Shown here: one piece after another, positions 1 through 10,441 of the stretch
How the letters are laid out: each line of letters opens with the position of its first letter
Position numbering within the stretch: the first letter of the stretch is position 1
Made by a program: the position numbers and the translations under genes
Source: Lycium barbarum
Lineage: Eukaryota > Streptophyta > Magnoliopsida > Solanales > Solanaceae
Direction of reading: 5' to 3'
Assembly: GCF_019175385.1 (NCBI RefSeq)
Contig: NC_083338.1
Coordinates: forward strand, 64,512,884-64,576,883
Length of the DNA stretch: 64,000 bases
Notes under the pieces: model-generated
Databases searched by the model: none
Told to the model about the DNA's origin: nothing
The model's input: only the letters and a program-made list of their open reading frames with translations

Positions 1-1002
1 ACTTACTATGATTCCGTCTGATTTCATTGCTTTGATTGGTCATTCGATATGCCTCATTGAGTCTCTGGAGATATATATGGTATTTTATTTACATTTAGTC
101 TCTCACTACTCCACTCGTGGATGCCTCAATGTTTCCCACATTGAGCCCGGGCCAAGATATGTTCTCAAGCGCCTTCCACTGCATTGTTCGCCGTGCCTCG
201 ATGTGAGGGGGCAGGTATACATGTACATGGGTTGTGGAGTATGCTGTGCCATGTACACTATTTTGATATGATATGATCTGATATGGCCATCGGATATGTT
301 ATGCTATGTTATGGGGTTATCCCTTATTCTGATCCTTATGTGTTGTGGCACCAGTGTCCGGGGGGTGACCACGTTCTGTCTACCGAGTCCCTTGGCGGGG
401 GCCGGATACGATATGGCATATGTCTCTGTACACACTTCTTATGTTTTGGAAATATGCATTTGATATTCTGGATTTTGCATTCTTTTTCTGTTCGTTCTGT
501 TTCCGGTTATGACTTTATCTCTGTACTTCCGGCTTTACATATTCAGTACATATTCCGTAGTGACTCCCTTTCTTCGGGGGCTGCGTTTTCATGTCCCGCA
601 GGTACTGACGACAGGTTTGCTGATCCGCCCGCTTAGGATCTTATTCCGCTATTTTGGAGCGCTCTTTTTATCCAGAGCCTATATTTTGGTACAGTCTTCT
701 GCCATTGTACATATGTGTATTATTCAGGGGTACGACGGGGCCCTGTCCCGTCTTATGATTCTGTTTTGTTCTGTAGAGGTCTGTAGACATACATGTGGGT
801 TCTCTATATGTTTTTGGGTTGTTATGATCTGTGACGGCCTTATCGGCTTCCACGTGCTATATCTGTGCATATGCGATATCTAGTAACGCCAAATTGACTC
901 TTATATTGATATATTCTGCTAATATGCTAGTTTCGGGTTATTGGGTACGTTTGGGTGTCTAGCACGGACACTAGTCACGGCCTACGGGGTTGGGTCGTGA
1001 CA
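1..1002 (+). mobile_element. 3' portion of long LTR H (same family as LTR L)
   Basis: This stretch ends in GGGTTGGGTCGTGACA, the U5 terminus used by several LTRs here, and is followed directly by an RT-RNase H coding fragment of element F. Its last 150 bases match the minus-strand LTR at 58090-61383 (TTATTGGGTACGTT, GTCCAGCACGGACACTAG variants), so the two are one family. It holds the three-hairpin block (543-563, 564-580, 734-752). The left end lies outside the window, so it may be a solo LTR or the 3' LTR of an element inserted in F pol. Confidence 0.8.
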
Positions 1003-1388
1003 GACGCCTACAGAAGTTCGTAGTTTTCTGGGTTTGGCAGGTTATTACCGAAGATTCGTAGAGGGCTTTTCTTCTATTTCATCCCCATTAACGAAGCTAA
1101 CCCATAAGTCGGCGCAATTTCAGTGGAACGGTGCATGTGAGCGTAGTTTCCAAGAATTGAAAGACTGATTGACCTCAGCTCCAGTGTTAACACTTCCAGA
1201 AGGACCGGATGGTTATGTTGTGTATTGTGATGCTTCCGGTGTGGAACTAGGATGTGTACTGATGCAACATGGAAAGGTTATCGCATATGCTTCGAGACAG
1301 TTGCGGAAACATGAACAGAATTACCCAACTCATTACCTCGAATTGGCTGCGGTTATCTATGCCTTAAAGATATGGAGGTATTATTTGT
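1003..1388 (+). pseudogene. Ty3/gypsy element F pol, RT end and RNase H start
   Basis: Translation gives the RT thumb block [16 protein letters not shown], then RNase H with [13 protein letters not shown] (first catalytic Asp), [10 protein letters not shown] and the [13 protein letters not shown] block. An in-frame TGA lies at 1166-1168 inside the FQELKD-LTSAPVL stretch. The frame is broken at 1388 by the insertion of element A and resumes at 31454 with YGVH. The right copy of the target duplication is included in the resumed sequence. Upstream F sequence is hidden behind LTR H and the window edge. Confidence 0.88.
1384..1388. repeat. Target-site duplication TTTGT, left copy (element A)
   Basis: TTTGT directly precedes TGTCACGACC here and directly follows GAGGTGTAACA at 31454-31458. 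The uninterrupted homologous pol sequence in element G (minus strand near 50708) has this stretch once. Confidence 0.9.
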
Positions 1389-3506
1389 TGTCACGACCCG
1401 GCTAGGGGGCCGCGACGAGCACCTTGTGCTACCCCACCCGGGCACCCCTTATCGTACATGACATAACATCTAAGCGAACCGTAAATCAAATAAAGCATTG
1501 TGGTAATTAATCATGTTAGTCCCATTGGACGACCATCATCATTTAACATATCATTGGCATCTATGCCACGTCAAATGTACAAGGCCGACGAGGCCAACAA
1601 AAGATATACAAAACATAGGCCGACATGGCCGAACATCTCTACCCACATACACATGACTACGAGCCTCTAAGAATGTGACATATCATATGAGCGGGACAGG
1701 ACCCCGCTATGCCCATAATTATATACACAAAAGAATGAGTACCCAAAAGCTCTAGCTCCGAAGAAATGGAGCTCTGCTATGCAATCTCTGGATAAGCAGC
1801 TATGGATCAAGTCTGTCTCTTGGTGCACCTGCGGGCATGACACAACGTCCACAAACAAAAGGACGTCAGTACGAAGAATTTACTGAGTATGTAAAGCGTG
1901 ATCAACATCGATATAGAGGCATAATAAGCAACATATGAAATATCATAGGAAGGGAGACATTATTATCGTCATCATGGTACATACTTGCTTTTCCATAGGG
2001 ACTTCTCATTTCTAATTCGTGTCATATGCACATAGTCTTATCACATTCATATTCATATTGTATACATAGTCATATCATCTACATAGTATTTACATATCAT
2101 ATCCGACCTCGTAGGATCGGTGTTTCATACATACTTGGCCAACCAAGGCTTAAGATCATACATACCTAGCCCTACCAAGGCATCAGGGTCATCCGTACCA
2201 TCTGCAGAGGTGTGCGCGCATTTCGTAATCGTATACATACTTTATACATAGTCATATACATATATTCTTACCCGACATCATAAGCTCGGGGTCTTATCAT
2301 AACCCTTCATAGGCACACATATACATATATAATAGCTCGTAAGCATCTCTAATTTCATTTTACTCTCATCATCATTACTATCATCATCATTATCGTTACA
2401 TCTACATTATAGACTTACTCGTCATACGAGGAACATAGTATAATCATAGCACATATCAAGGGTCGTGAGCTTATGAGCTCAGAATGTCAACCATGTGAAG
2501 ACAACATACTCATATAGAGGGATTAGGAATTTGGCCAAGAACCATGCCTTAGGAAAGAAGGGTTAGCCTCACATACCTCTTCGTCGAACTATTCTACACT
2601 TGCGCGTACTCCTTCGATGCTCAAGTTTCTATCTTCATTTAATATTATAACAATAGCCATTAGTCATTCATACTATCCACATTCTTCATTTTACCCTCCA
2701 TTGACCATTTTAGCATATACTTCTACCATCCAAGTATTTCAACTCCCCAATATGTTAACCAACATATAAATATCATGAATCTTACCTTAGATGATGTAGG
2801 AACAAGCTTTGGTTGATAATACTTCACTTTGAGCAAAACCCTAGTTTTTCTCCATTTGCACTTCTTGACTTGAATGGTATTTAATGGCTTGCTTACACTT
2901 GATTCACTTATTTATGTTGTTGGAGACTTATAATCCTTGAAAACTTATGAAATAAATGTAGAGAGATGATTCTAGAGAGAAGTGGTGTAATGTAGAAATG
3001 AAATAACTCAAGTCTTGGTCCTCATATTTAATGAATTGAAAATCTGTGCTGAGGTGAACAGTGGTCGTCCATGGAGGTTTAAGGTCCGTATTCCAGTTTA
3101 CGGACCGTCCCTCGTGGTCGTCTTTAACCTTAAGAAGAACCAGAAACTTTGCCTGCATGCATGGTGATTTACGACCATGGTTTACGGGCCGTAAATCACT
3201 TTACGGTCCGTCCTCCTGGTCGTCGTATTTTACCATTTCTCAACTGGGCAGAAAGTTGAAACCTTGCATGCCAGTTTACGACTGCCAGTTTACGGACCGT
3301 ATTCCATTTTACGGTCCGTATTTTGCACTTTACGACCACTGGGCAGTTTTGCCAACTTTCAACTTTTCACATTTCTCGACTTTTCATTCTAATCATTCTC
3401 GTCCATATACACACATTGCTCATGAAACATTATACACTTGCACTCCTCGCACACATCACTAGTTCGTTTACTTGCGTACCAACGAAAAATTTTCCGAGGT
3501 GTAACA
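1389..3506 (-). repeat. 3' LTR of element A (LTR A1)
   Basis: This is a 2118-bp LTR with termini TGTCACGACC and GAGGTGTAACA. On the minus strand the U3 carries an array of TTTACGG/CCGTAAA palindromes (3079-3350). Next comes a TATA-like run near 3025-3035, a strong AG/GTAAG donor near 2785, a second AG/GTATGT donor near 2574, and the hairpin block (1690-1886). The mini-ORF block found in related LTRs (for example M) is missing here. It is about 180 bp longer than the 5' LTR copy, which has a deletion near 30295. Confidence 0.9.
1690..1886 (-). other. Three-hairpin block in LTR A1
   Basis: On the plus strand: AGCGGG/CCCGCT at 1690-1695 and 1703-1708; ACGTCC/GGACGT at 1845-1850 and 1861-1866; TCAGTAC paired with TTACTGA (one mismatch) at 1866-1886. 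The same trio recurs in most LTRs of the window. Confidence 0.7.
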
Positions 3507-3542
3507 TTCTACCCCCCTTAGGAACATTCATCCTCGAATGTT
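3507..3542 (-). promoter_or_regulatory. Polypurine tract and upstream hairpin of element A
   Basis: On the minus strand, AACATTCGAGGATGAATGTT (7-bp stem, 3523-3542) is followed by CCTAAGGGGGGTAGAA and then the LTR start TGTTACACC. This is the expected place for the plus-strand primer of reverse transcription. Confidence 0.85.
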
Positions 3543-3753
3543 AAAGGCTTGGGGAATTCTATAAAAATTTCGCCATAGTTTCCTTTGTAATGTGGCACTA
3601 CCACCCTGTCACGACAACCCACAATAGCAACGCCTCACAAGGCCACAACATAGCAGCATAAAAAAAAAATTGGCCATACACGACCTAAATGCATAAAAAG
3701 GAATCATACATACCTTGTGATCTTGACGACTCATCTTGGTCCTCGTCCAAAGG

Positions 3754-4947
3754 CTAAAATAAATGTGGGTATTTGGACCGCATACCTTCTTCCACTTCCC
3801 ACGTCATTTCCTCTCGTTTACTGCTTCTCCATAGAATCTTAACTGAGGCCACTTCTTTGTTTCTAAGCCTCCGTACATGCCTATCTAATATGGCAATGGG
3901 TATTTCATCATAAGTCAATCTCTCTGTCACTTGTACATCATTTACTGGGACGATCCTAGTAGGATCTCCAATACATTTTCGAAGCATCGAGACGTGGAAT
4001 ACTGGATGAACTGACTCCAACTCGGAAGGTAGATCTAGCTCATAGGCCACTTTGCCTATCTTGCGTACAATTTCATATGGCCTAACATACCGGGGACTGA
4101 GCTTCCCCTTTTTGCCGAATCTCATTACGCCCTTCATCGGCGACACTTTCAAGAATACCCAATCCTTCACTTCGAACTTTAAGTCCCTTCGACGGTTATC
4201 CCCATAGGATTTTTGACGACTCTGGGCTATTAACAACCGATCTTTTATAAGCTTAACTTTCTCTATAGCTTGCTGGACCAAGTCTGGTCCTATCAATTTA
4301 GTCTCTCCGGTTTCAAACCACCCAATTGGGGATCTACACTTCCGCCTATACAAAGCCTCATACGGTGCTATTTGAATGCTAGAGTGATAACTATTATTGT
4401 ATGCAAACTCAATGAGTGGCAAATGATCATCCCAATTCCCTCCAAAATCTATCATACATGCTCGCAACATATCCTCCAGAGTCTGAATAGTACGTTCAGC
4501 CTGCCCATCGGTCTGTGGATGAAATGACGTGCTAAGGCGCACTTGGGTCCCTAAATCCTCTTGGAAAGACCTCTACAACTTGAATGTAAACTGAGTCCTT
4601 CTATCGGAGATAATAGATACTGGAACACCGTGGAGTCTCACTATCTCCTTAAGATAAAGCTTTGCATAATCTTCTGCAACATAGGTCGTTCTGACCGGTA
4701 AGAAATGAGCTGATTTGGTGAGTCTATCCACGATCACCCATATGGAATCATATTTACGGCGAGAACGGGGTAAGCCTGATATGAAATCCATATTAATCAC
4801 TTCCCACTTCCACGTCGGATTTCTATAGCTTGCAATAATCCACCCGGCTTTTGGTGTTCAATCTTCACTTATTGGCAATTAGGACACTAGGCTACGAATT
4901 CCGCTATATCTTTCTTCATCCCATTCCACCAATATATAGACTTAAGA
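3754..4947 (-). pseudogene. Element A integrase-chromodomain, copy 1 (truncated, broken)
   Basis: The minus strand reads integrase core (MDFISGLPRS, the [16 protein letters not shown] block, ISDRRTQF, and the [10 protein letters not shown] block holding the catalytic Glu). These are followed by the GPY-type module (LSPRYV-PYEI), the [16 protein letters not shown] block and a chromodomain ([29 protein letters not shown]). Breaks: an in-frame TAG at 4573 (Trp to stop in KFW-RSFQ), a one-base deletion near 4822 shifting frame before the core, and an early stop after YPHLF at 3754. The HHCC zinc domain is cut off at 4947 by element B; the sequence continues intact in the paralogue near 23965. The stretch 3543-3753 between stop and hairpin is non-coding 3' sequence. 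Confidence 0.88.
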
Positions 4948-6392
4948 TGTTATATCCTGTATTTTCGAACGTCGGATTATTTGTAAGTCGAGGTGAGGCC
5001 CACACGTCAAGTTTTTTTTTTGGGACATGTGAAAAGTTATATGAATCGCATATGTAAAGTTAAACACAACTCGTGAAGGGCCCTGGGGCCAAATCAAAGT
5101 GGAAGCCCTCCAAACGGATATTTTTAAGAAAACGTTTTCGGATGACCTGACTTGGAGGGGCAAAATCGGCATTATAAGTTTGGAATTTTGGAAAACGCCC
5201 AGAAATAAAAGTTGTAGATAATTGAAATAGCTTTCCAACGGTAGGTCGTGGGCCTATAGGTGACATCGGTACAAGGAGATATGGACGTTTTAAGGTTGAA
5301 AGGTCAGTGGGCTAGGCCCAACTCGTGACCGACCGAGTTGGCCCAAAAAAAATGAAAAAAACTATTAGGCCCAATGTTTAAGGGGTGGCCAGCCAAGTGA
5401 GGCCCAACCCATAGTTTAATTAAATTTCCATGTGCTAATTAATATAAGAGCCTTGGATGAGTCATAAAGCATAGAAGTTTCAAGAAAACTTGAGAGAAAG
5501 AAAAGAAAGAACAAGGAGAAAACTCCATAGCCATTTCGGCCAAGATGGGGGAATTTTCCCCCCATGAAATATTGTTCTAAAAATTATTTTCTTGTTGTAT
5601 ACCCACTAATTCAAGGGTCCTCTACAACTTGGTGTAATTATTTTGGAAGATAGAACCCTTGGTTCATCAAATGCACACCTTGGCCAAGTGAAGAAGTAAG
5701 GAGAAAAAGGTAAGAATTAATCCCTTTTTATGTGGTATGAAGGGTTTATTTATGTTGTAGTATGTAGAAATGGTTAGAATTCATGAAAGTATGGAAGTTT
5801 GTATGGTGTTTATATGTGTGTAAGTAGCCGTGTGCATGTGAATATTGTATAGCCAAAATGAGTTAATTTTATGTTGTATTTTAGTTGTGGTTATGGTGAA
5901 AATTATATTGGGAATGAAAGTTGAATGAATTTTGGTTGAAGTTGGAATGTAGAAGATTATGTCACTTTAGAATGATTTTGTGATATTATGGAAATGAAGT
6001 TGTTAAGATGTGAATTATGATTATGGTTGATGAAATTGGAAGATGGAAATATGTTATGGATAGGTAGGTTAAATATTAGAAGTTTTGGATGAATTATGAC
6101 TTTGGTGGAAAGTTTGTATATTTTGTATACCTTGTGAATATTTTGTGGAAATGATATGAAATATTTCCAAATTGTATTGTAATGATCTTGATTAGTAAAT
6201 GAATATGAGAAGGTTGATATTGACTTGAAAGTGTAAAGTTGGTTTGGAAGTTGTTGCATTATTTGAAAAAGAAGACAATTTATGTTAGAATGCATTTCTA
6301 ATGGATTGTTGATATTGTTGGCATTGTTGATTGGGTTGGTTGTTGCTATTTGAGCCGAGTTGAATCTCGGGGATGTTGTATGTATAGGGGAG

Positions 6393-6413
6393 ATGCTGCC
6401 CAAATTTCCGTAG
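6393..6413 (+). promoter_or_regulatory. Conserved mini-ORF, MLPKFP, in LTR B1
   Basis: Six codons plus TAG, starting 6 nt into the candidate exon 6388-6532. Equivalent six-codon ORFs sit at the same place in D, F, G, J, K, L and M LTRs with different codons and residues (see findings). Translation is unproven. Confidence 0.5.
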
Positions 6414-7721
6414 ACAAGTATTGGCAAAAATTGAACCTTTAGGCCCTATGATTAATATTTGGTAAACATGACCAAATGCAGATTTCGGACGAAACGGGAT
6501 TTGAATTTGGAAAGGCGTAAGGAGAGAATAAGGTATGTAAAGCCTACCCCTTCATTCTCAGGCATGTTCTAGACGTAATAGACTCGGCTGCGAGCCTTAG
6601 ATACGACTCTGTTCTTCGGAATTCGAGATTGAAATCCGCTCCATTTCCTTCAGTAAGATTGAATCAGTTATCTTATAACTTGCTCTTAAAGTAAACTTTA
6701 TGTATGCAACTTTCCTAAACGGAGTCGGTATGCTACTAAATGATTATGGACGACCTCATAAGGTCTAATATCTGTAATTACGTACGCCGCCTCGAGTTGG
6801 TCCGAGGTGGGCCCACAAAGCCCGATACTTTCGGTATAACTTTAACTACCTTGTTTCTGTCCGATTTTCTCAGACAACATATGGACTAATATTCTATCCG
6901 TTATATGGCAAGCGTTATGACTATTTTCATAAATCTGACAAAATATTTTTGACATATGGAAATCTGATCCTGGTAATAATCTGTCGTGCCATCCCAAGTG
7001 ATATATAGGCGCGTATTTTGAATACTATCCGAATACTTTGATTTGACCTGCCGTTTGGCCTATTTCAGTTCCATTGAGTCTGTATGATGATCTGTATGTA
7101 TGTGGTTTCTCAATAATCTGTTCGTGGATGCCTCAACGCTTCCTTCACTGCGCCCGGGCCAGGTTCTGTTATCGTGCATATTCCACTGCATTGTTCACCG
7201 CATCCCTCGGTGTGCGGGCCGGGATCTGTTTACATCTGTATATGATATTATGATGTGTGTATGGGGTTGGCGGCCAGGATGGCATATGATCTGATCTGTC
7301 TATCCACCGCGTCCCGTACTAAGAGGGTCGGGTTCTGTTACCGCATCCCTCATGAGAGGGCTGAGATCTGATATGTATGCTATCTGTATCTGTATATGCT
7401 TATGACTCTGCATGTATAATTTCGTCTACTGTACTTCTGTACGTCTGATTTGGGATAAGACTCAATCTGTCACACTTTTGTACTTCTGACTCAGATTACG
7501 ATTTTGTCAGTCACACTCTGTACTCCTAATCCGTGTTATGATTTTGTCAGCCATACTCTGTACCTCTGATTCGGGTTACGACTCTTTCTGTTATGCTCTG
7601 TTCTCACTATATATATTTATATTTTGTATTTCTGATTCGGATTCGAGTTCGATTCTGTCCGCTATATTTTGTACCTTTGGTTCGGAATATGATTATATTT
7701 GTTACATTCCGCCTTACATAC

Positions 7722-7938
7722 TCGGTACATTTTTCGTACTGACCCCCTGTTCTTCGGGGGCTGCGCTACATGCCCGCAAGTACAGACGCACCGCACGATA
7801 CGCCACCGGTTTAGGGCTTCTATTCTGCTGTTTGGAGTACTCCTTTGACCCGGAGCATGTACTTTTGGTATATATCCTCTGTTACTTACATATTCTGTAT
7901 ATATAGTAACTTGGGGTACGGCGGGGCCCTGTCCCGTC
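7722..7938 (+). other. Three-hairpin block in LTR B1
   Basis: TCGGTAC/GTACTGA (7722-7742, one G-U pair), CCCCC/GGGGG (7743-7760) and GGCGGG/CCCGTC (7920-7938, one G-U pair). Confidence 0.7.
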
Positions 7939-8245
7939 ATCTGATTCTGTTATGTTCGTTAGAGGCCTGTAGATATGTGTGTGGGTTATGGGTTGTCACT
8001 GTTCAGGTAGGTATGTACGAGTTTGCTATTCTGTCTGCTATGATAGCCTTAACGGCTTAAGTGTAAGTCTAATTATGCTTATGTATGTATATGTTCTCGT
8101 GCGTTGTATTTTATTTTATTATGGATCCGTGTACAGCTAATGTGAATTAGTTTTTTTTTGGGCACGCCAACTCTGGTAGGTAATTACGTACGGGTATCCA
8201 GTTAGGATACCAGTCACGGCCCACGGGGTTGGGTCGTGACAGAAG

Positions 8246-8257
8246 TGGTATCAGAGC
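8246..8257 (+). promoter_or_regulatory. Primer-binding site, initiator tRNA-Met type (element B)
   Basis: TGGTATCAGAGC lies four bases after the LTR end, the standard plant iMet PBS. The leader that follows (8258-8526) resembles the leaders of elements A, C, G and M. It includes GTGTCTAGTAGAGTC (8285-8299) and the self-complementary ATCGTGCGAT (8383-8392). Confidence 0.93.
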
Positions 8258-8526
8258 GGTTTGTCCTCGGAATGTCTACAGGCCGTGTCTAGTAGAGTCT
8301 TGTTTATCGGTGTGTTGTGCACCACAACTATAAACAGGAGGCTACAGGACATTTAGGATGTTACCCTTTCTTTGAATCTTAGATCGTGCGATAGAGCCGT
8401 ATGGTTAGGATGTTTCTTTTCCTACGAATTGCTGTATCTACGGCGAGGCTCCAACGAGCAACAGTGTCAGCATTTGGGAAATTGTTTCTGACCCTCTTCC
8501 TGCAGGTGATTGTGGATTGATAAAGA

Positions 8527-8985
8527 ATGAAAAGGGCAGCTTCTGACGATGTGGATGGGGGTGCTAAGAAGGCCCCCAGGATATCACCAGGACCGAGTAA
8601 GCAGAGCCCCAGCTACTCGATTGAGACAGACCCTTCGGAGGATCCGGCAATGGTACCTCCATAGTTCCTTACCCCCAGAGAAGAGGATATCCACGATACA
8701 AATCCACTAGAGCATTCCTCTGGGACGCCGGAGGAGGAGGTTTCCGGGGACATGCCAGCAGCTCCCGTGGTGGAGCACTATGTCAGACAGGCCTCCCTGG
8801 AGAGTGTTACGCCCTACTCCAGTCCTTTGTCCTGGCCATCAGTGAACCACGAATTGCCGGGCTACCTATACTCCTCCGATTCGGATGCAGGTAATAGCGG
8901 GAGCCAGACGAGTGGGGGGCAGACAGACGATGATGATGATGGACACATTTCCCATGGCAGCTCCCCAGGTCAGACCCGAGATTGA
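8527..8985 (+). pseudogene. Unrecognised small acidic ORF of element B, one in-frame TAG
   Basis: From ATG at 8527 to TGA at 8985 the frame is open for 152 codons except for one TAG after the PAMVPP stretch (about codon 46). The N-terminus has KR, ten residues, then AKKAPR, which looks like a bipartite nuclear localisation signal. The middle is Pro/Ser/Glu rich; the C-terminus is Ser/Gly rich with a run of five Asp. It shows no zinc knuckle, capsid or enzyme motif and I do not recognise it. It occupies the place of gag, just after the leader. The truncated second copy (14104-14440) has the same TAG, so the stop predates the tandem duplication or is used by read-through. It could be a relic gag N-terminus or an element-specific protein. 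Confidence 0.45.
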
Positions 8986-9299
8986 TCATTTATAAGTATA
9001 TGAGTTTCCTAGAGCTTCCTATGTGTGTATGATTTTTGTAGAATATTATTCAATGACGACAACGGAAAAAAAAAAAAGGGATTAAAGACCCAGTGGTTAA
9101 AAACAAGGGCGACTGAGATGTCCCCACCACCAGTGTGAATCTAGAAAACCCAGATGAAAGTGAAATCTGAAGATTCAGAAGGGCAACATGGTAATTGTAT
9201 GGTTTAGACCGGAGTGGGACCCGTTATGAAAACTTTTCGAAAATTTACTAAGATCCCGATCGGCCCTAAATTACGTGACAAAGGTCGTATGGGGCAGTC

Positions 9300-9403
9300 G
9301 ACGCAATTATATTAGCATTAACGCATCAAAACACATGAAAGTTTTGAGGTTAAGCGTGCTGGAGCCAGAGCAATTCTGGGATGGGTGACCCCCTGGGAAG
9401 GAT
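9300..9403 (+). other. 5S rRNA-like segment inside element B
   Basis: Collinear over about 100 nt with plant 5S rRNA as I know it. The block GGTTAAGCGTGCT (9348-9360, box A region) and GGGATGGGTGACCCCCTGGG (9378-9397, box C region) are almost unchanged. The first half (GCATTAACGCATC for GCACTAATGCACC) carries mostly C-to-T type changes. A TTTT run follows at 9409-9412, where a Pol III transcript could end. It is in sense orientation with the element. The Cassandra elements carry 5S sequence in their LTRs; here it is internal. Whether it is transcribed is unknown. Confidence 0.75.
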
Positions 9404-9919
9404 ACAAATTTTCACAAATGCAAGTATAAGCTATGAATGGAAATTTGGGGTAACCTAAAGAAAAAGAGAATGTGTGGAGTAGCCAGTACCCCTATAGGAG
9501 TCACGCAGATCGAGTAAGAAGAAATTGGAAAAGAGTCCGAATGAGGATCTAGAAACATTGCGAATAGATATATTGTGATTGCACTTTTGCGATGAGACAC
9601 AATAAGGGAATGTTATGTATCAAAGGCATAAGAAGGGGATCCAAATAAAAATCTAAGAAATATGGTGAAGGAAAATATTGTAAGTGTACCTCTGTAACAG
9701 CGCAACAACGATAAGGAAGTGGTATGCATAAGAAAGTAAGAAAGGGCCTAAGGGCTATTGTACAGGGTCAGTAGAGTTCCATAAGGATACAAACTTATTT
9801 GTTATATTTGATTGGATACTTTGATGAAATAACTCGTGGTACAACGATCAGGGTGAGTAATGAAACGTCGACAAGGGAATTTTCGTAAATCACTGAAGCC
9901 TTAGTGGAAGTGGTCTAAT

Positions 9920-10255
9920 CCTAATCAAGATTCTGTCTGCTATACTTCTGCGCCTCTGACTGTACTTCTGCACCTTTGACTTTGATGAGGCTCTGTCTAT
10001 GATGCCTCTGTACTTCTGGATCTGATTACGTTTCCGTCTGATATGCCTCTGTACGTTCGACTCTGATTACAAATTTGTCTGATACATCTGTGTACATCTG
10101 ATTTTGATCACGGAACGTCTGACATACTTCCATACGTCTGACTTTGACTACGAATCTGTCCGCCATAGTTCAGTACATCTGACTCTGATTATGGATCTGT
10201 CCGATATGCTTCTGTGCGTCTGACCCTAGTTATGAATCTGTTCGATATGACATGG
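9920..10255 (+). repeat. Degenerate ~45-bp minisatellite, TCTGTAC/GATTACGA type
   Basis: Repeated units with the order CTGTACATCTGACT, TGATTACGAATCTGTC and GATATGCCT. The same unit type occurs in the B LTRs (about 7390-7700 and 12890-13260), so internal region and LTR share a repeat family. Confidence 0.6.
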
Positions 10256-10393
10256 GATTATGATAACGTTGTAAGTAACTGAGAAGTGTGACAAGGGGTG
10301 AAAGATGTTGATGGTAATTGTAACATTGAAAAGAATTTTGAAGGAGAGAAAGGAACCTCCCCGAAATATGATGAAACTTCATAAGGACAGTCG

Positions 10394-10441
10394 AACATTC
10401 GAGGACGAATGTTTTAAAGGGGGGGGGGGGGGGGGGGAGGA
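10394..10441 (+). promoter_or_regulatory. Hairpin and polypurine tract of element B
   Basis: AACATTCGAGGACGAATGTT (8-bp stem) at 10394-10413, then AAA, a run of 19 G (10419-10437) and AGGA, followed by the LTR start. The unusually long G-run may be replication slippage. Confidence 0.88.

Larger units (their letters stand above)
4948..8241 (+). repeat. 5' LTR of element B (B1)
   Basis: This LTR is 3294 bp and runs from TGTTATATCC to GGGTCGTGACA. In order: U3; a TATA-like AATATAAG (5441-5448); an AG/GTAAG donor (exon end 5709); the mini-ORF and possible cassette exon (6388-6532); a degenerate 45-50 bp repeat region rich in TCTGTAC and TCTGATT (about 7390-7700); and the hairpin block (7722-7938). 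Compared with B2 it lacks about 83 bp within the repeat region near 7410. Confidence 0.9.
8986..10393 (+). other. Element B internal region, no protein-coding content
   Basis: No gag or pol motif is visible in any frame. It holds an A-run (9065-9077), the 5S-like segment (9300-9403) and a degenerate minisatellite (9920-10255). Short open frames on either strand here have no recognisable features. Confidence 0.7.

Noticed and set aside
3061..3462. 133-codon open frame, recurring at 22084 and 31011
   Set aside because: It lies in the LTR U3 across the TTTACGG palindrome array and repeats only because the LTR repeats. It has no domain and sits on the strand opposite to element A.
5957..6427. 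156-codon open frame on the strand opposite to LTR B1, repeated at 11452
   Set aside because: Asn/Ile-rich low-complexity frame from AT-rich LTR sequence, antisense to the element, no motif.
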